This document shows, in pieces, positions 33,278 to 44,874 of a stretch of DNA of 64,000 bases. Below the pieces are notes generated by a model that was not told the DNA's origin, made no database searches, and was given only the letters and a program-made list of their open reading frames with translations. The number at the start of each line of letters is the position of its first letter. Within the stretch, counting starts at the first letter, position 1. The position numbers and the translations under genes were made by a program. Source of the DNA: Microbacteriaceae bacterium (lineage in GTDB: Bacteria; Actinomycetota; Actinomycetes; Actinomycetales; Microbacteriaceae); the NCBI GenBank assembly GCA_025465095.1, contig JAODME010000013.1, positions 124,001 through 188,000 on the forward strand, in the 5' to 3' direction.

Positions 33278-34248
33278 TGCTGCCCAGCGCCATTCGCACG
33301 GGTCTTGCCGGCTACTTCACAGCGGTCAAGTTCCCCCGAACGATCACCGCGGTCGCGCTCACGATCGCCCTCGTCTCAGGAGGCTCGCTCGCGACATACG
33401 CGCTTTGGACCTCGTCGGTCTCTGCGAACGCCACCGTCTCGGCTGGCACGGTCTCGATCTCGGCCGGAACGAGCAGCACCTTTGCCGGGCTCTCCAGCGA
33501 CAACCTGTTCCCCGGAACGGTTCTCAGATCGTCCATCACGGTGCAGAACACGGGATCCGTCCCAGTCACCTATCAGGTCACGCTCGCCAGCCCCAGCCCC
33601 AGCCCCAGCCCCAGCCCCGGCCCCAGCCCCAGCCCCGTCGCATCCGCCCTCCTCGCCAACGAGGTCGTCCTGTCGGTCTGGAGGGCTGGGGATTGCAATG
33701 CACCGCCGCCGGCAACCGGCGTGGCCACCGGCACGCTTGCAACTTTTCCAGTCTTCAGTACGAAAACCACGCTCGCGGTGGCCGGTGCCGCCGCAGCCGA
33801 GACATTGTGCTTCAGCACTTCGCTGCCTGCTTCGGCTTCAAGCGCCCTCAAGGGTCAGTCGGTCACGAGCACCCTCACCTTCGCCGCGACAAGCGCTGGT
33901 GAGGCTGTGCAGGGATGGGCTGCCGCCCCAATCAAATCCACTTTCGTGCAGACGGCGTCCATAGTGACGCACCGCCAAGTGACCTCGATCAGGTGCTGGG
34001 CAGGCTCGCAAGGAGTCACGATCAGCTGGAGATCCAACGATCCCAACGCGACGTTCAACGTCTACGACGGTCGAGATGGATCCTTGATTCTTCAGGGCAT
34101 CGCAGCGACCAGGGTGACGATTCCCCTTAGCCAGACGCGCTATCCGTACTCCATCCGGGTGACCACCGCATCCTCCGTCACAGGCTGGGAATCGAACTTT
34201 GTCTCGGTTACGGTCCGTAATCGTGACGGGGAGCCCGAGTGCGCGTGA
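33277..34248 (+). CDS. SipW-type exported protein with Ser-Pro linker and Fn3-like C terminus
   Basis: A 323-residue protein. The signal segment (residues 22-42) ends GGSLATYALWTSSVSANATVSAGTVSI, like the two upstream proteins. The TasA-like beta domain contains QNTGSVPVTYQV, then eight Ser/Gly-Pro dipeptides (105-120), a second domain with CNAPP...LCFST cysteines, and a C-terminal beta-sandwich-like domain (residues 235-320: SQGVTISWRSNDPNATFNVYDG; YSIRVTTASSVTGWESNF) resembling a fibronectin type III domain. It may cap or anchor a fibre; this is inferred. Start by TGATG overlap. Confidence 0.75.
   Translation: MLPSAIRTGLAGYFTAVKFPRTITAVALTIALVSGGSLATYALWTSSVSANATVSAGTVSISAGTSSTFAGLSSDNLFPGTVLRSSITVQNTGSVPVTYQVTLASPSPSPSPSPGPSPSPVASALLANEVVLSVWRAGDCNAPPPATGVATGTLATFPVFSTKTTLAVAGAAAAETLCFSTSLPASASSALKGQSVTSTLTFAATSAGEAVQGWAAAPIKSTFVQTASIVTHRQVTSIRCWAGSQGVTISWRSNDPNATFNVYDGRDGSLILQGIAATRVTIPLSQTRYPYSIRVTTASSVTGWESNFVSVTVRNRDGEPECA
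33589..33636 (+). repeat. Hexanucleotide repeat encoding a Ser-Pro linker
   Basis: Eight consecutive 6-base units AGCCCC, one altered to GGCCCC, encode (SP)5-GP-(SP)2. Near-identical units at DNA level make it prone to slippage. Changes in multiples of six would lengthen or shorten the linker while keeping frame. Confidence 0.9.
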
Positions 34249-34970
34249 ACCGCGCGGGTGGCATCTGTCACGCAGCTCTGGCTCTGGCCGTGGCCCTCGC
34301 CCTCGCAGCGGCACCTACCTCTCCTCCCGCAGCGGCACACGACACGTCACACGTCGTCGAAGTGAGCCTTGATGCGGTCTCCTTCTCGAGAGTCGCGAGT
34401 GACTTCCTATTTCGCGACGTCGGCCCGATCATCCCGGGAGCGTCGGTTGAGCGCCCAATCTGGATCCGCAACGCGTCTGCGTACGGGGCGATCATGAGTG
34501 TGCGAGTCACCGACCTCCTGCTTGCCGATCCGGAGTTCGCTGAATCGGTGACGATCGAGGGAAGCGCGGGGGCCGTGCCTGGCGACGTGATGAAGCTGGG
34601 CGAGCTCGATCAGTGCCACGTCATCGTCTCGGACCAGCACGTGCCGGCGGGTGGAACCCTGCAGGTCGACGTGACACTGACCATGCTCGACGTCGAAGGC
34701 CAGATCGCTCAAGGCCAGTTCGGAACCCTTGCACTGCTCATCGGAATGAGGGATTCAGTGGCACCTGTGGCAGCCGGAGGTTGCGGCGAGGGCGGTACCG
34801 ACCCCGGCGCGGTGCCCGTGTTCGACCCTCCTACCTCGCCCGCCCAGCCCAGCGCCCTGGCCCTCACCGGTGGTGAGCCGGTTTCCGTGTTCTTCGGCAT
34901 AGCGGGTCTCCTCGCCGGCGGCATCTTCTTTGTCATTGCCGGTCGTCGTCGTCGTCGCGCTGAAGCGTGA
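34239..34970 (+). CDS. Exported protein with LAxTG-type sortase sorting signal
   Basis: A 243-residue protein with a signal peptide (residues 8-33, ending PPAAAHD). The beta-rich middle has DVGPIIPGASVERPIWIRNAS, resembling DUF11/TasA-neighbour proteins. The C terminus has LALTG at 207-211, a hydrophobic segment (217-234) and five Arg: a complete sorting signal of the LAxTG type used by class E sortases of Actinobacteria. No sortase gene is in the window. GTG 34239 has GGGGAG 7 bases upstream; GTG 34245 with GTGA overlap is the alternative. Confidence 0.78.
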   Translation: MRVNRAGGICHAALALAVALALAAAPTSPPAAAHDTSHVVEVSLDAVSFSRVASDFLFRDVGPIIPGASVERPIWIRNASAYGAIMSVRVTDLLLADPEFAESVTIEGSAGAVPGDVMKLGELDQCHVIVSDQHVPAGGTLQVDVTLTMLDVEGQIAQGQFGTLALLIGMRDSVAPVAAGGCGEGGTDPGAVPVFDPPTSPAQPSALALTGGEPVSVFFGIAGLLAGGIFFVIAGRRRRRAEA

Positions 34971-35638
34971 TGCGCCCGGTCCCGGTAAAGCCGGCGAAAT
35001 CTGTTGGAAGGCGCCGTCGTCCGCCGGCGAAGACGGAACGAACACTCGCCGGCTACTTGGGTCTCTCGCTCAGCGCTGTGCTCCTGCTTCTCGTAATCGC
35101 ACTCGCCGTGGCAGCCATCATCCTTCCCCGGGTTACCGGGGCCGTTCCCCTGGCGGTGCTCACGAGTTCCATGGAGCCCGGACTGCCCCCTGGAACCCTC
35201 ATCGTCGTGAAGCCACAGCCGGTTGAGACCATCAAACCCGGCGACGTTGTCACCTACCAGATAGCTCCCGGCGAGCCCGACGTGATCACTCACCGTGTCA
35301 TCGCAATCTCCTCCACGAGCGCCGGCGATCGCGAATTCATCACGCAGGGCGACAACAATGGCGCCGAGGACGATCCAGTCATCGAGGATCAGATCATGGG
35401 TGTGCTCTGGTACAGCGTTCCTTATCTCGGGTTCGCGAGCACCTCTCTCAACGGTGAGGCCCGAACATGGATTATCCCGGCGGTTGCCACCGCGTTGTTC
35501 GTGTACGCCGGCTTCTCGATCGCTGCCGGGGTGGTGGCAGCGCGGCGCAGAGCACAAGCTCGGCGCAATGCCTCCCGCGCGGAGGGCGCCCTGGATCACG
35601 GCCCGAACGAGCGCCGCGCGTCCTCCACCGGCGCGTAG
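34970..35638 (+). CDS. SipW-like signal peptidase I (Ser/His type)
   Basis: A 222-residue membrane peptidase of the SipW/archaeal-ER branch. An Arg-rich cytoplasmic N terminus leads to a membrane segment (31-54), then the nucleophile Ser67 in LTSSMEPGL. His108 in VITHRVIAI stands where LepB has Lys. QGDNNGAEDD replaces the GDNR box. A second membrane segment (about 165-190) and basic tail follow. In Bacillus, SipW processes TasA and TapA; here it is last in an operon with three proteins carrying that class of signal, so they are its likely substrates. ATG 34970 (TGATG) or GTG 34967. Confidence 0.88.
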   Translation: MRPVPVKPAKSVGRRRRPPAKTERTLAGYLGLSLSAVLLLLVIALAVAAIILPRVTGAVPLAVLTSSMEPGLPPGTLIVVKPQPVETIKPGDVVTYQIAPGEPDVITHRVIAISSTSAGDREFITQGDNNGAEDDPVIEDQIMGVLWYSVPYLGFASTSLNGEARTWIIPAVATALFVYAGFSIAAGVVAARRRAQARRNASRAEGALDHGPNERRASSTGA

Positions 35639-35640
35639 CC

Positions 35641-37680
35641 TCAGCTCGCGCGAAGCAGCTGCATCGAGGTACCCGAAACCGGATGTGCGCTGCCGGGCGC
35701 CAGCTCGATGCCGCCGGCCGCGTCATCCGCACTGTCCCACAAGAGGGTGTAGCCGATCACGTCCGCCGGCTCAGGCAGAATCACCGTGGTCGGCGATTCG
35801 AGGCCGTGCACGATCAGGAGTGTGCGGTTCAGCTCCTCGAACTCGGGAGTAGACGCCGCCAGATACTGAAGGGTGCGGGCGTCGGGGGAGTCCCAATTCT
35901 CGGCCGACATCGTCAACCCCTCGGCGTTGTACCAGTCCATGCGGCTCGACGACGGCGTGCGCTCGCCGATCATTCCGAAGCGAACTGGGCGGAGGGCCGG
36001 GTTCTCCCTACGCAGCCGCAGCAGCTTCTGCGATACCGCGAACAGCTCGCGCTGCCAGTCATCCTGTTGCCACGGCAACCAGTTGAGTGCGCTGTCGTGG
36101 CAGTAGGCGTTGTTGTTGCCGCGCTGATCGCGCCCAAACTCATCGCCCGCGGTGATCATCGGTACGCCCGCTGACAGCAAGAGGGTGCCGAGCAGATTCC
36201 GCATCGCCTTGCGGCGCGCGGTCAGGACAGCGCGGTTCGCTGTCGGACCCTCGACGCCATGGTTATAGGAGTGATTGTCATCCGTTCCGTCGTGATTGTT
36301 CTCGCCGTTGCCTAGGTTGTGCTTTTGGTTATAGGCGGTCAGGTCGGCGAGCGTGAATCCGTCGTGGGCGCTGACGAGGTTGACCGACGCGAGGGGACCG
36401 CGCTCCCGAGCGAAGACGTGCGCAGACCCCGCGAGCTTCCTCGCCATTGCGCCGATCCCGTGGGCGGCGACACCGTGCGCACGTTCGGCCGCGATGTCGG
36501 TGAGCCAGAAGTCCCGTGCGCTGTCGCGGAATGTGTCGTTCCACTCCGACCAGCCGTTCGGGAACGCGCCCACTTGCCAACCGCCCATTCCGACGTCCCA
36601 TGGCTCGGCGATCATCTTCACGCCCGCCAAAGCCGGATCGCTCACTATGGACCTGAGCAGCGGATGCTGCGGATCGAAAATCACCTGCTCGTCGCGTCCG
36701 AGCGCAGGCGCCAGGTCGAATCGGAAGCCGTCCACCTGCACCTCGTTCGCCCAGTAACGCAGCGAATCGAGCACGAGGCGTTGAGCGGCTGGTGTCGCGA
36801 AGTTCACCGTGTTGCCGCACCCGGTCACATCTATGTAGTCGCCGTCGGCCATCTGCCGGTAGTAGTTCGCGTTGTCAAGGCCGCGCAGACTCGTCGTCGG
36901 ACCGTTCGGCCCCTCCTCTGCGGTGTGGTTGAAGACCACGTCGAGGATCACCTCGAGGCCGGCCTCATGAAGCAGCTTGACCATGCCCTTGAATTCGCGC
37001 AGCACGGCGCCCGTACCCCCGACCCGGGCGGCAGGGGACGCGTACTCAGAGTGCGGCGTGAAGAAGTTGAGCGTGTTGTAACCCCAGTAGTTGCGGCGGC
37101 CCTGCGTCACGAGTCGCCGCTCGCTCACAAACTGCTGCACCGGCAGCAGCTCGACGGCAGTGACGCCGAGGTCCTTGAGGTATGCAATGTTGCTCTCGTG
37201 TGCGAGACCCGCGTAGGTGCCCCGCAAGTCCTCGGGAACTGAGGGGTTGAGCTTGCTCAGCCCCTTCGCGTGGGCCTCGTAGATCACGGTGTGGTCCAGC
37301 GGGATGTTCGGCTTGACAGCGCCGTCCCAGTCGAATGCATCATTCTGGACATAGGAGCGCCAGCGGCCGTCGGTGGTTCTCGCGAGCCCGCGCGAGTAGG
37401 GGTCGAGCAGGTGCCGCGTCGGCTTGAACGCGTGGTTCGGGCCTACTGGCCCCGCGGCGCGGAGCGAGTACCGGGCGCCCGGGACGAGCCTTGCGGATGC
37501 GCCCGACCAGACAGCGTGCGAGTCGCGCTCGAGGTGAACGGTCTCCGCTACCCAGTTCGCATCGTTGGCGGAGAAGATGCACAACTCGACCGACGTCGCG
37601 CTTGCCGACCACACCCGCACCTCGCCGCCCCCGTCGACAGGTCGAACGCCGAGGTCGCGCAGAACGTCACTGTCAGACAT
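35641..37680 (-). CDS. glgX: Glycogen debranching enzyme (isoamylase type)
   Basis: Hydrolyses alpha-1,6 branches of glycogen or limit dextrins. A 679-residue GH13_11 protein: N-terminal CBM48-like domain (VRVWSASATSVELCIF), barrel motifs VELLPVQQF, NYWGYNTLNFFTPHSEYA, VILDVVFNHTAEE, nucleophile Asp in GFRFDLAPALGRD, acid Glu in KMIAEPWDVG, and VSAHDGFTLADL. It ends 2 bases from the convergent signal peptidase gene, so the surface operon is tightly wedged between glgP and glgX. ATG start at 37680. Confidence 0.95.
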   Translation of the reverse strand: MSDSDVLRDLGVRPVDGGGEVRVWSASATSVELCIFSANDANWVAETVHLERDSHAVWSGASARLVPGARYSLRAAGPVGPNHAFKPTRHLLDPYSRGLARTTDGRWRSYVQNDAFDWDGAVKPNIPLDHTVIYEAHAKGLSKLNPSVPEDLRGTYAGLAHESNIAYLKDLGVTAVELLPVQQFVSERRLVTQGRRNYWGYNTLNFFTPHSEYASPAARVGGTGAVLREFKGMVKLLHEAGLEVILDVVFNHTAEEGPNGPTTSLRGLDNANYYRQMADGDYIDVTGCGNTVNFATPAAQRLVLDSLRYWANEVQVDGFRFDLAPALGRDEQVIFDPQHPLLRSIVSDPALAGVKMIAEPWDVGMGGWQVGAFPNGWSEWNDTFRDSARDFWLTDIAAERAHGVAAHGIGAMARKLAGSAHVFARERGPLASVNLVSAHDGFTLADLTAYNQKHNLGNGENNHDGTDDNHSYNHGVEGPTANRAVLTARRKAMRNLLGTLLLSAGVPMITAGDEFGRDQRGNNNAYCHDSALNWLPWQQDDWQRELFAVSQKLLRLRRENPALRPVRFGMIGERTPSSSRMDWYNAEGLTMSAENWDSPDARTLQYLAASTPEFEELNRTLLIVHGLESPTTVILPEPADVIGYTLLWDSADDAAGGIELAPGSAHPVSGTSMQLLRAS

Positions 37681-37744
37681 GCGTTCTAGAGTAAGTCAGT
37701 GGGCGGGTGTCCGTTCCCGCCTTTGACCGTCCTGTGAGGTTCCG

Positions 37745-38926
37745 ATGCCCGTCTACCTCGACCACGCGGCAACGACGCCCATGCTGCCGGAGGCGATCGA
37801 CGCGTACGTGTCAGCGCTCGGTATCGTCGGCAACCCGTCATCCATCCATAGCCAGGGCCAGAATGCGAAACGGATGCTCGAAGAGGCGCGTGAGCACGTT
37901 GCCGCGTCACTCGGCGCCGAGCCGATCGAGGTCGTGTTCACGTCGGGAGGCACCGAGGCGGTGAACCTCGCGGTGAAGGGGCTGTACTGGGCTCGCGCCG
38001 CGGACCCTGGGCGCAACGGTTCAGAGCGCGCACCGCGCAGCCGCATCCTCGTTCCGCGCGGTGAGCATCACGCGACGGTCGACACCGTCGAGTGGCTCGA
38101 GCGACACCACGGCGCGGTAATCGAGTGGATTCCGCTCGACGCGCTCGGTCGGATCTCGCTCCCCGCGCTCGAGGCTGCGCTCGGCCCCGATGTCGCGCTC
38201 GTGACGCTGCTCTGGGCCAACAACGAGGTCGGCACCATCCAGCCGGTCACCGACGTCGTGCGCCTCGCCGCGAGGCACGAGGTGCCTGTGCACGTCGACG
38301 CCGTCTCTGCCTACGGTCACGTGCCCATCGATTTCGCCTCATCCGGAATCGCGGCGCTCAGTGTCTCGGCGCACAAGATCGGGGGTCCACTCGGCATCGG
38401 GGCGCTTGTGCTCGCGCGGTCGGCGACGGTCGAGCCACTCATCCACGGCGGAGGGCAGCAGAGACAGGTACGTTCCGGCACCCAGGACGCGCCGGCGGCG
38501 ATCGCGTTCGGCGTTGCGGCGCAGCATCCGTCGCCATCGCTCACCATGCTCCGCGACCGGATCATCACCGGCGTGCGGAAAGCGGTTCCCTCAGCCGTAC
38601 TCCGCGGCGACCCGGTCGACCGGGTCGACAATAACGCGCATTTCACTTTTCCGGGATGCGAGGGCGACTCCCTGCTGTTCCTGCTCGACGTCGCGGGCGT
38701 CTCGGTGTCGACCGGGTCGGCGTGCCAGGCGGGGATTCCCGAGGCGTCACACGTGCTGCTCGCGATGGGGCTCAGCGAGGCGGAGGCCAGGGGAGCTTTG
38801 CGCATCACCGTCGGGCACACGACGACGGATTCGGATGCAGACGCGTTCCTCGCGGCGTTGCCGACCGCCGTGGCCCTCGCCCAGCGAGCCGGCTACTCGG
38901 ATCGGGAAGTGACGGCCGGTGCTTAG
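37745..38926 (+). CDS. Cysteine desulfurase (NifS/IscS family)
   Basis: PLP-dependent enzyme that moves sulfur from cysteine to acceptor proteins. A 393-residue class V aminotransferase: YLDHAATTPMLPEAI at the N terminus, TSGGTEAVNLAVKG, HVDAVSAYGHVPI, PLP lysine near residue 210 in SVSAHKIGGPLG, and the persulfide Cys327 in STGSACQAGIPEASHVL. It lies in front of mnmA, so it probably supplies sulfur for tRNA thiolation. The 8-base overlap with the lipoprotein gene implies co-transcription. Confidence 0.94.
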   Translation: MPVYLDHAATTPMLPEAIDAYVSALGIVGNPSSIHSQGQNAKRMLEEAREHVAASLGAEPIEVVFTSGGTEAVNLAVKGLYWARAADPGRNGSERAPRSRILVPRGEHHATVDTVEWLERHHGAVIEWIPLDALGRISLPALEAALGPDVALVTLLWANNEVGTIQPVTDVVRLAARHEVPVHVDAVSAYGHVPIDFASSGIAALSVSAHKIGGPLGIGALVLARSATVEPLIHGGGQQRQVRSGTQDAPAAIAFGVAAQHPSPSLTMLRDRIITGVRKAVPSAVLRGDPVDRVDNNAHFTFPGCEGDSLLFLLDVAGVSVSTGSACQAGIPEASHVLLAMGLSEAEARGALRITVGHTTTDSDADAFLAALPTAVALAQRAGYSDREVTAGA

Positions 38927-39440
38927 ACGCGCCGCGCTCGTGGTCGTCGTCGCGCTCGCCCTGACGAGCTGCGCGCCGGAGTCGGGTTCGACGGCGGGGC
39001 CAGCTGCGGGGCCGAGCGCCAGGCAGCCGTCGACGATCCTCCCGACGGTTCCGGGCGAGATGACAACGGACTCGGTGCAGAGCGAAACGGTGCGCATCGC
39101 CGATGAGCTGATCGCCAGCATCGATCCGGCGCGCATCGTCAACGACGACGAGTACTCGCAGGAGGTGGCGGCTGAGGCCGGTGCATACTGGGGCGTGCTG
39201 CACACCCTGACGCTCCAACCGTCCATCGACGCTGCAGCGGTCGCCGAACAGATCGCCGGTCGGATGACGGACGCTGGTTGGATCGCGCGCGACGGCACCA
39301 ATCAGGACGGCACTTACCTCATCGCGCTGTCGAGCAGCGAGGACGCCGCGACCTCGTGGTTCTGCGTCGTCGGGGCCGACGCATCCGTTCCGGGAGACTC
39401 CGTCGTGACCCTGCAACTCGCGAGTCCGCCGATCGGCTGA
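38919..39440 (+). CDS. Small lipoprotein, function unknown
   Basis: A 173-residue protein with a type II signal peptide: MLRR, hydrophobic run, lipobox LTSC (Cys18), then a Ser/Gly/Pro-rich spacer. The folded part (about 50-173) is predicted alpha/beta with [17 protein letters not shown] near the end. I recognise no family. GTG 38919 overlaps the end of the desulfurase gene by 8 bases. The mnmA start lies 35 bases after its stop with its own -10-like TACCAT. Confidence 0.85.
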   Translation: MLRRAALVVVVALALTSCAPESGSTAGPAAGPSARQPSTILPTVPGEMTTDSVQSETVRIADELIASIDPARIVNDDEYSQEVAAEAGAYWGVLHTLTLQPSIDAAAVAEQIAGRMTDAGWIARDGTNQDGTYLIALSSSEDAATSWFCVVGADASVPGDSVVTLQLASPPIG

Positions 39441-39475
39441 CAACCGCCCCGCCTGGCCCGCGTACCATTGTTCTC

Positions 39476-40582
39476 ATGAAGGTTCTGGCAGCGATGAGTG
39501 GCGGCGTCGATTCGGCGGTCGCCGCGGCGCGCGCTGTCGAGGCGGGACACGAGGTGGTCGGGGTTCATCTGGCGCTGAGCCGGATGCCCGGCACCCTGCG
39601 CACTGGCAGCCGCGGGTGTTGCACGATCGAGGATTCGATGGACGCCCAGCGCGCGGCGAACATCATTGGCATCCCTTACTATGTGTGGGATTTTTCGGAG
39701 CGCTTCAAGCTCGACGTCGTCGACGACTTCATCGCCGAGTACTCCGCCGGCCGCACCCCGAACCCGTGCATGCGCTGCAACGAGCGAATCAAGTTCGCCG
39801 CGCTGCTCGAGAAGGCGCTCGACCTCGGCTTCGACGCGGTCGCCACGGGCCACTACGCCTCCATCGTGACGGACGCGCGCGGCAACCGTGAGCTGCACCG
39901 GGCCGCCGCCTGGGCGAAAGACCAGTCCTACGTGCTCGGGGTGCTCACCACGGATCAGCTCGCGCACAGCATGTTCCCGCTCGGCGCCACGCCGAGCAAG
40001 GCCGAGGTGCGTGCTGAAGCCGCCGAGCGCGGATTCAGCGTCGCCAACAAGCCCGACTCCCACGACATCTGCTTCATCCCGGACGGAGACACCCGGGGCT
40101 GGCTGGCCGAGCGGGTCGGAGCCGAGCAGGGCGTGATCCGCGACCGGGAGGGCACGGCGGTCGGCACCCACGAAGGCGCGCACGCCTTCACCGTCGGCCA
40201 GCGTAAGGGGCTGTCGATCGGCGTTCCGACGCCGGACGGGCGTCCGCGCTTTGTGCTGGAGGTGAAGCCGGCGACCAACGAGGTCGTGGTCGGCCCAAAG
40301 GAGGCGCTTGACATCGCCGAGATCGCGGGCAGCAAGTTCAGTTGGGCGGGGCTCGCTCCGGATGACCCAACGGCGCCGTTCGAGTGCGAGGTGCAGATTC
40401 GCGCCCACTCCGACCCCGTGCCGGCGACCGCCATGCTGCGCAGCGGAGAACTCGTGATCACGCCGTACGAGCCGCTCAACGGGGTCGCGCCCGGCCAGAC
40501 CGCCGTGGTCTATGTCGGCACACGGGTGCTCGGCCAGTGCACGATCGACCGCACGGTGAGCGCAGTCCCGGTCAGCGCCTAG
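39476..40582 (+). CDS. mnmA: tRNA 2-thiouridine(34) synthase
   Basis: Thiolates U34 of tRNA-Lys, -Glu and -Gln. A 368-residue N-type ATP pyrophosphatase: PP-loop [10 protein letters not shown] at residues 7-16, catalytic Cys in [14 protein letters not shown], second catalytic Cys in [10 protein letters not shown], and tRNA-contact segments [12 protein letters not shown] and [14 protein letters not shown] 39476 is the family start; the longer upstream frame runs inside the lipoprotein gene. TACCAT at 39463-39468 is 7 bases upstream and there is no ribosome binding site. Confidence 0.97.
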   Translation: MKVLAAMSGGVDSAVAAARAVEAGHEVVGVHLALSRMPGTLRTGSRGCCTIEDSMDAQRAANIIGIPYYVWDFSERFKLDVVDDFIAEYSAGRTPNPCMRCNERIKFAALLEKALDLGFDAVATGHYASIVTDARGNRELHRAAAWAKDQSYVLGVLTTDQLAHSMFPLGATPSKAEVRAEAAERGFSVANKPDSHDICFIPDGDTRGWLAERVGAEQGVIRDREGTAVGTHEGAHAFTVGQRKGLSIGVPTPDGRPRFVLEVKPATNEVVVGPKEALDIAEIAGSKFSWAGLAPDDPTAPFECEVQIRAHSDPVPATAMLRSGELVITPYEPLNGVAPGQTAVVYVGTRVLGQCTIDRTVSAVPVSA

Positions 40583-40684
40583 CCCGATATCCGGGCCGGA
40601 TGGCCGCTTTGTTCACCCTGGACGGTGGCCCAGACCGGCACTCCCGGAACAAGCCGGCACCCCGCTCCGAGTCGTTCTCCCTAA

Positions 40685-43006
<2,322 letters not shown>

Positions 43007-43101
43007 ACGTCGGGCGAATTGCTGATATTTCCTAGGCTGACGCTCGCCTGCGCCCGTACTATGGGGGCACACCATCCCACAAGGCCTGGATTCATTCGTG
43101 A

Positions 43102-44475
43102 ATGTGTGGTCGCAGAAGGGACGTAGCCGGATTGTTGTTCCACGTGGCAACGCTTCTCGCGGCCTCGGTTGCCTTCAATGGCATGGCCGGAGCCCTTGTC
43201 GTGCCCGAAAAGCCGCGGTTCGATGTGACTCAATCAGCCCTCGATGCCCGGGCCGCGCCATCCGGAACTCGTGCGCCCTCCGCCGTTGACGCGTCGTCTC
43301 TCCCCGACCTCGGCGGGCGGGCACTACTAGACCAGATCTCGATGTTGCCGGTCGGCGAAGTTGAAGCTCACGTCCGTGGCAATCCGCTCGCCATCTCGAA
43401 GCTGCTGCTTCATCCGCCGACTGCGAAGTCGGTGTACCGCTGGTGGGCGCTGACCTCGGACGAGCTGCGTCAATCACTCGTCGACGTCGCGCCCGAACTC
43501 GTCGGCAACCTCGACGGGCTGCCGATGGCCCTTCGGGATGACGCGAACCGGGATTTCCTGCGACGGAGCATCGTCGAAGTCGAGGCGAGCCTTCCGGCCC
43601 TCGGGCGCGCGACAAAGGCTGACGCCGAGAGACGCCTGCACATGCTCAAGGAGATAGAGGAGGCGCTGATCACCACTTCGGGGCAGCCAGAACGCAGCCT
43701 CCTGTCGGTGGACACCGCCTGGCCTGGGCGAGCGGCCGTCGTCGTGGGCGACCTGGAGACCGCCGATTACGTGAGCTATATGGTGCCTGGGATGTTCTTC
43801 ACCGTCGATGGTCAGATGGTCGACTGGACGGTCATCGCGCAGGATCTCTACGACGAGAAAATGCGCTGGGTAGAGAAGCTCGGGCGCGATGACCCGTCGC
43901 TGCGCGGAGCGTCGGTGGCCACGGTGTCCTGGATCGGATACCAGACACCCGGAATCATGGAGATCGCCTCGCTCGACCTTGCCGAGGACGGTGCGAAGTT
44001 CCTCAGCAGTTCGGTTGATGGCGTGCAGACCACCCGAACGGACAACCCTTACATCACCCTCTCAACTCATTCCTACGGCTCGACCGCCACGCTCATGGCG
44101 ATAGCCGACGGTGCCGTAAAGGTCGACGCGCTCGTCATGATCGGCTCGCCGGGAAGTGCCGCGCAGTCGGTCAGTGACCTGCGGATGCCCTCTGACCGGG
44201 TGTTCGTCGGCGAGGCGGCGTGGGATCCGGTGGTGCACAGCGCGTTCTTCGGCAGCGACCCCGGATCGGACTCATTCGGCGCACAGCACATGAGCGTCGA
44301 CGGCGGCGTCGACCCGGAAACGGGCGCGGAGTTGAGTGCCGCGATCGGCCACCTCGGCTATTTCGACGCCGGAACTGAGGCGATGCGTAACATGGCGCTG
44401 GTCGGGCTGAACCGAGGCGACCTCGTCACCGGCGCACCGAAGCCGGAAGAAAGCCTCTTCGCCGGGCTCTGGTAG
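43102..44475 (+). CDS. Secreted DUF1023-type alpha/beta hydrolase
   Basis: A 457-residue exported protein. Residues 9-30 form a weak signal segment (AGLLFHVATLLAASVAFNG). The C-terminal half has the DUF1023 alpha/beta-hydrolase pattern: WPGRAAVVVGDLETADYVSYMVPGM split near 215-240, nucleophile Ser in LSTHSYGSTAT (S-x-x-S-Y-G), and IGSPGSAAQSVSDL. The substrate is unknown; the family is common in Actinobacteria and often near cell-envelope genes. ATG 43102 is the first in-frame start. Confidence 0.85.
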   Translation: MCGRRRDVAGLLFHVATLLAASVAFNGMAGALVVPEKPRFDVTQSALDARAAPSGTRAPSAVDASSLPDLGGRALLDQISMLPVGEVEAHVRGNPLAISKLLLHPPTAKSVYRWWALTSDELRQSLVDVAPELVGNLDGLPMALRDDANRDFLRRSIVEVEASLPALGRATKADAERRLHMLKEIEEALITTSGQPERSLLSVDTAWPGRAAVVVGDLETADYVSYMVPGMFFTVDGQMVDWTVIAQDLYDEKMRWVEKLGRDDPSLRGASVATVSWIGYQTPGIMEIASLDLAEDGAKFLSSSVDGVQTTRTDNPYITLSTHSYGSTATLMAIADGAVKVDALVMIGSPGSAAQSVSDLRMPSDRVFVGEAAWDPVVHSAFFGSDPGSDSFGAQHMSVDGGVDPETGAELSAAIGHLGYFDAGTEAMRNMALVGLNRGDLVTGAPKPEESLFAGLW

Positions 44476-44574
44476 CCCCGCGCCATTCTGGCGGCAACGT
44501 GCGCACGCGACGCCGGAATAGACTGGGAGGCAATCCCCGCAGCCGTCACTGGCACCCCGACCGCACGGAGTCGT

Positions 44575-44874
44575 ATGTCTGAAATCACCACGGAACAGGT
44601 CGCCCACCTCGCGCACCTCGCCAGGATCTCACTCACCCCTGAGGAGATCGACAAGCTTTCTGGCGAGCTCGGCACAATTGTCGACGCGATCGCGAAGGTG
44701 TCTGAGGTCGCCGGCGCGGATGTGCCGGCGACAAGTCATCCGATCCCCCTGGTGAACGTGTTCAGACCCGATGTTCCCGGCCAGACACTCACCGCGAAGG
44801 AAGCCCTCTCAGGAGCCCCCGAGCACGACGGGGTGCGGTTCAAGGTTTCCGCGATCCTGGGAGAGGAGCAGTAA
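44575..44874 (+). CDS. gatC: Aspartyl/glutamyl-tRNA amidotransferase subunit C
   Basis: Small stabilising subunit of GatCAB, which converts Glu-tRNA(Gln) and Asp-tRNA(Asn) to the amidated forms. The 99-residue sequence shows [20 protein letters not shown] and [14 protein letters not shown], the conserved wrapping segments. Its stop TAA overlaps the gatA ATG by one base (TAATG). Confidence 0.97.
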   Translation: MSEITTEQVAHLAHLARISLTPEEIDKLSGELGTIVDAIAKVSEVAGADVPATSHPIPLVNVFRPDVPGQTLTAKEALSGAPEHDGVRFKVSAILGEEQ

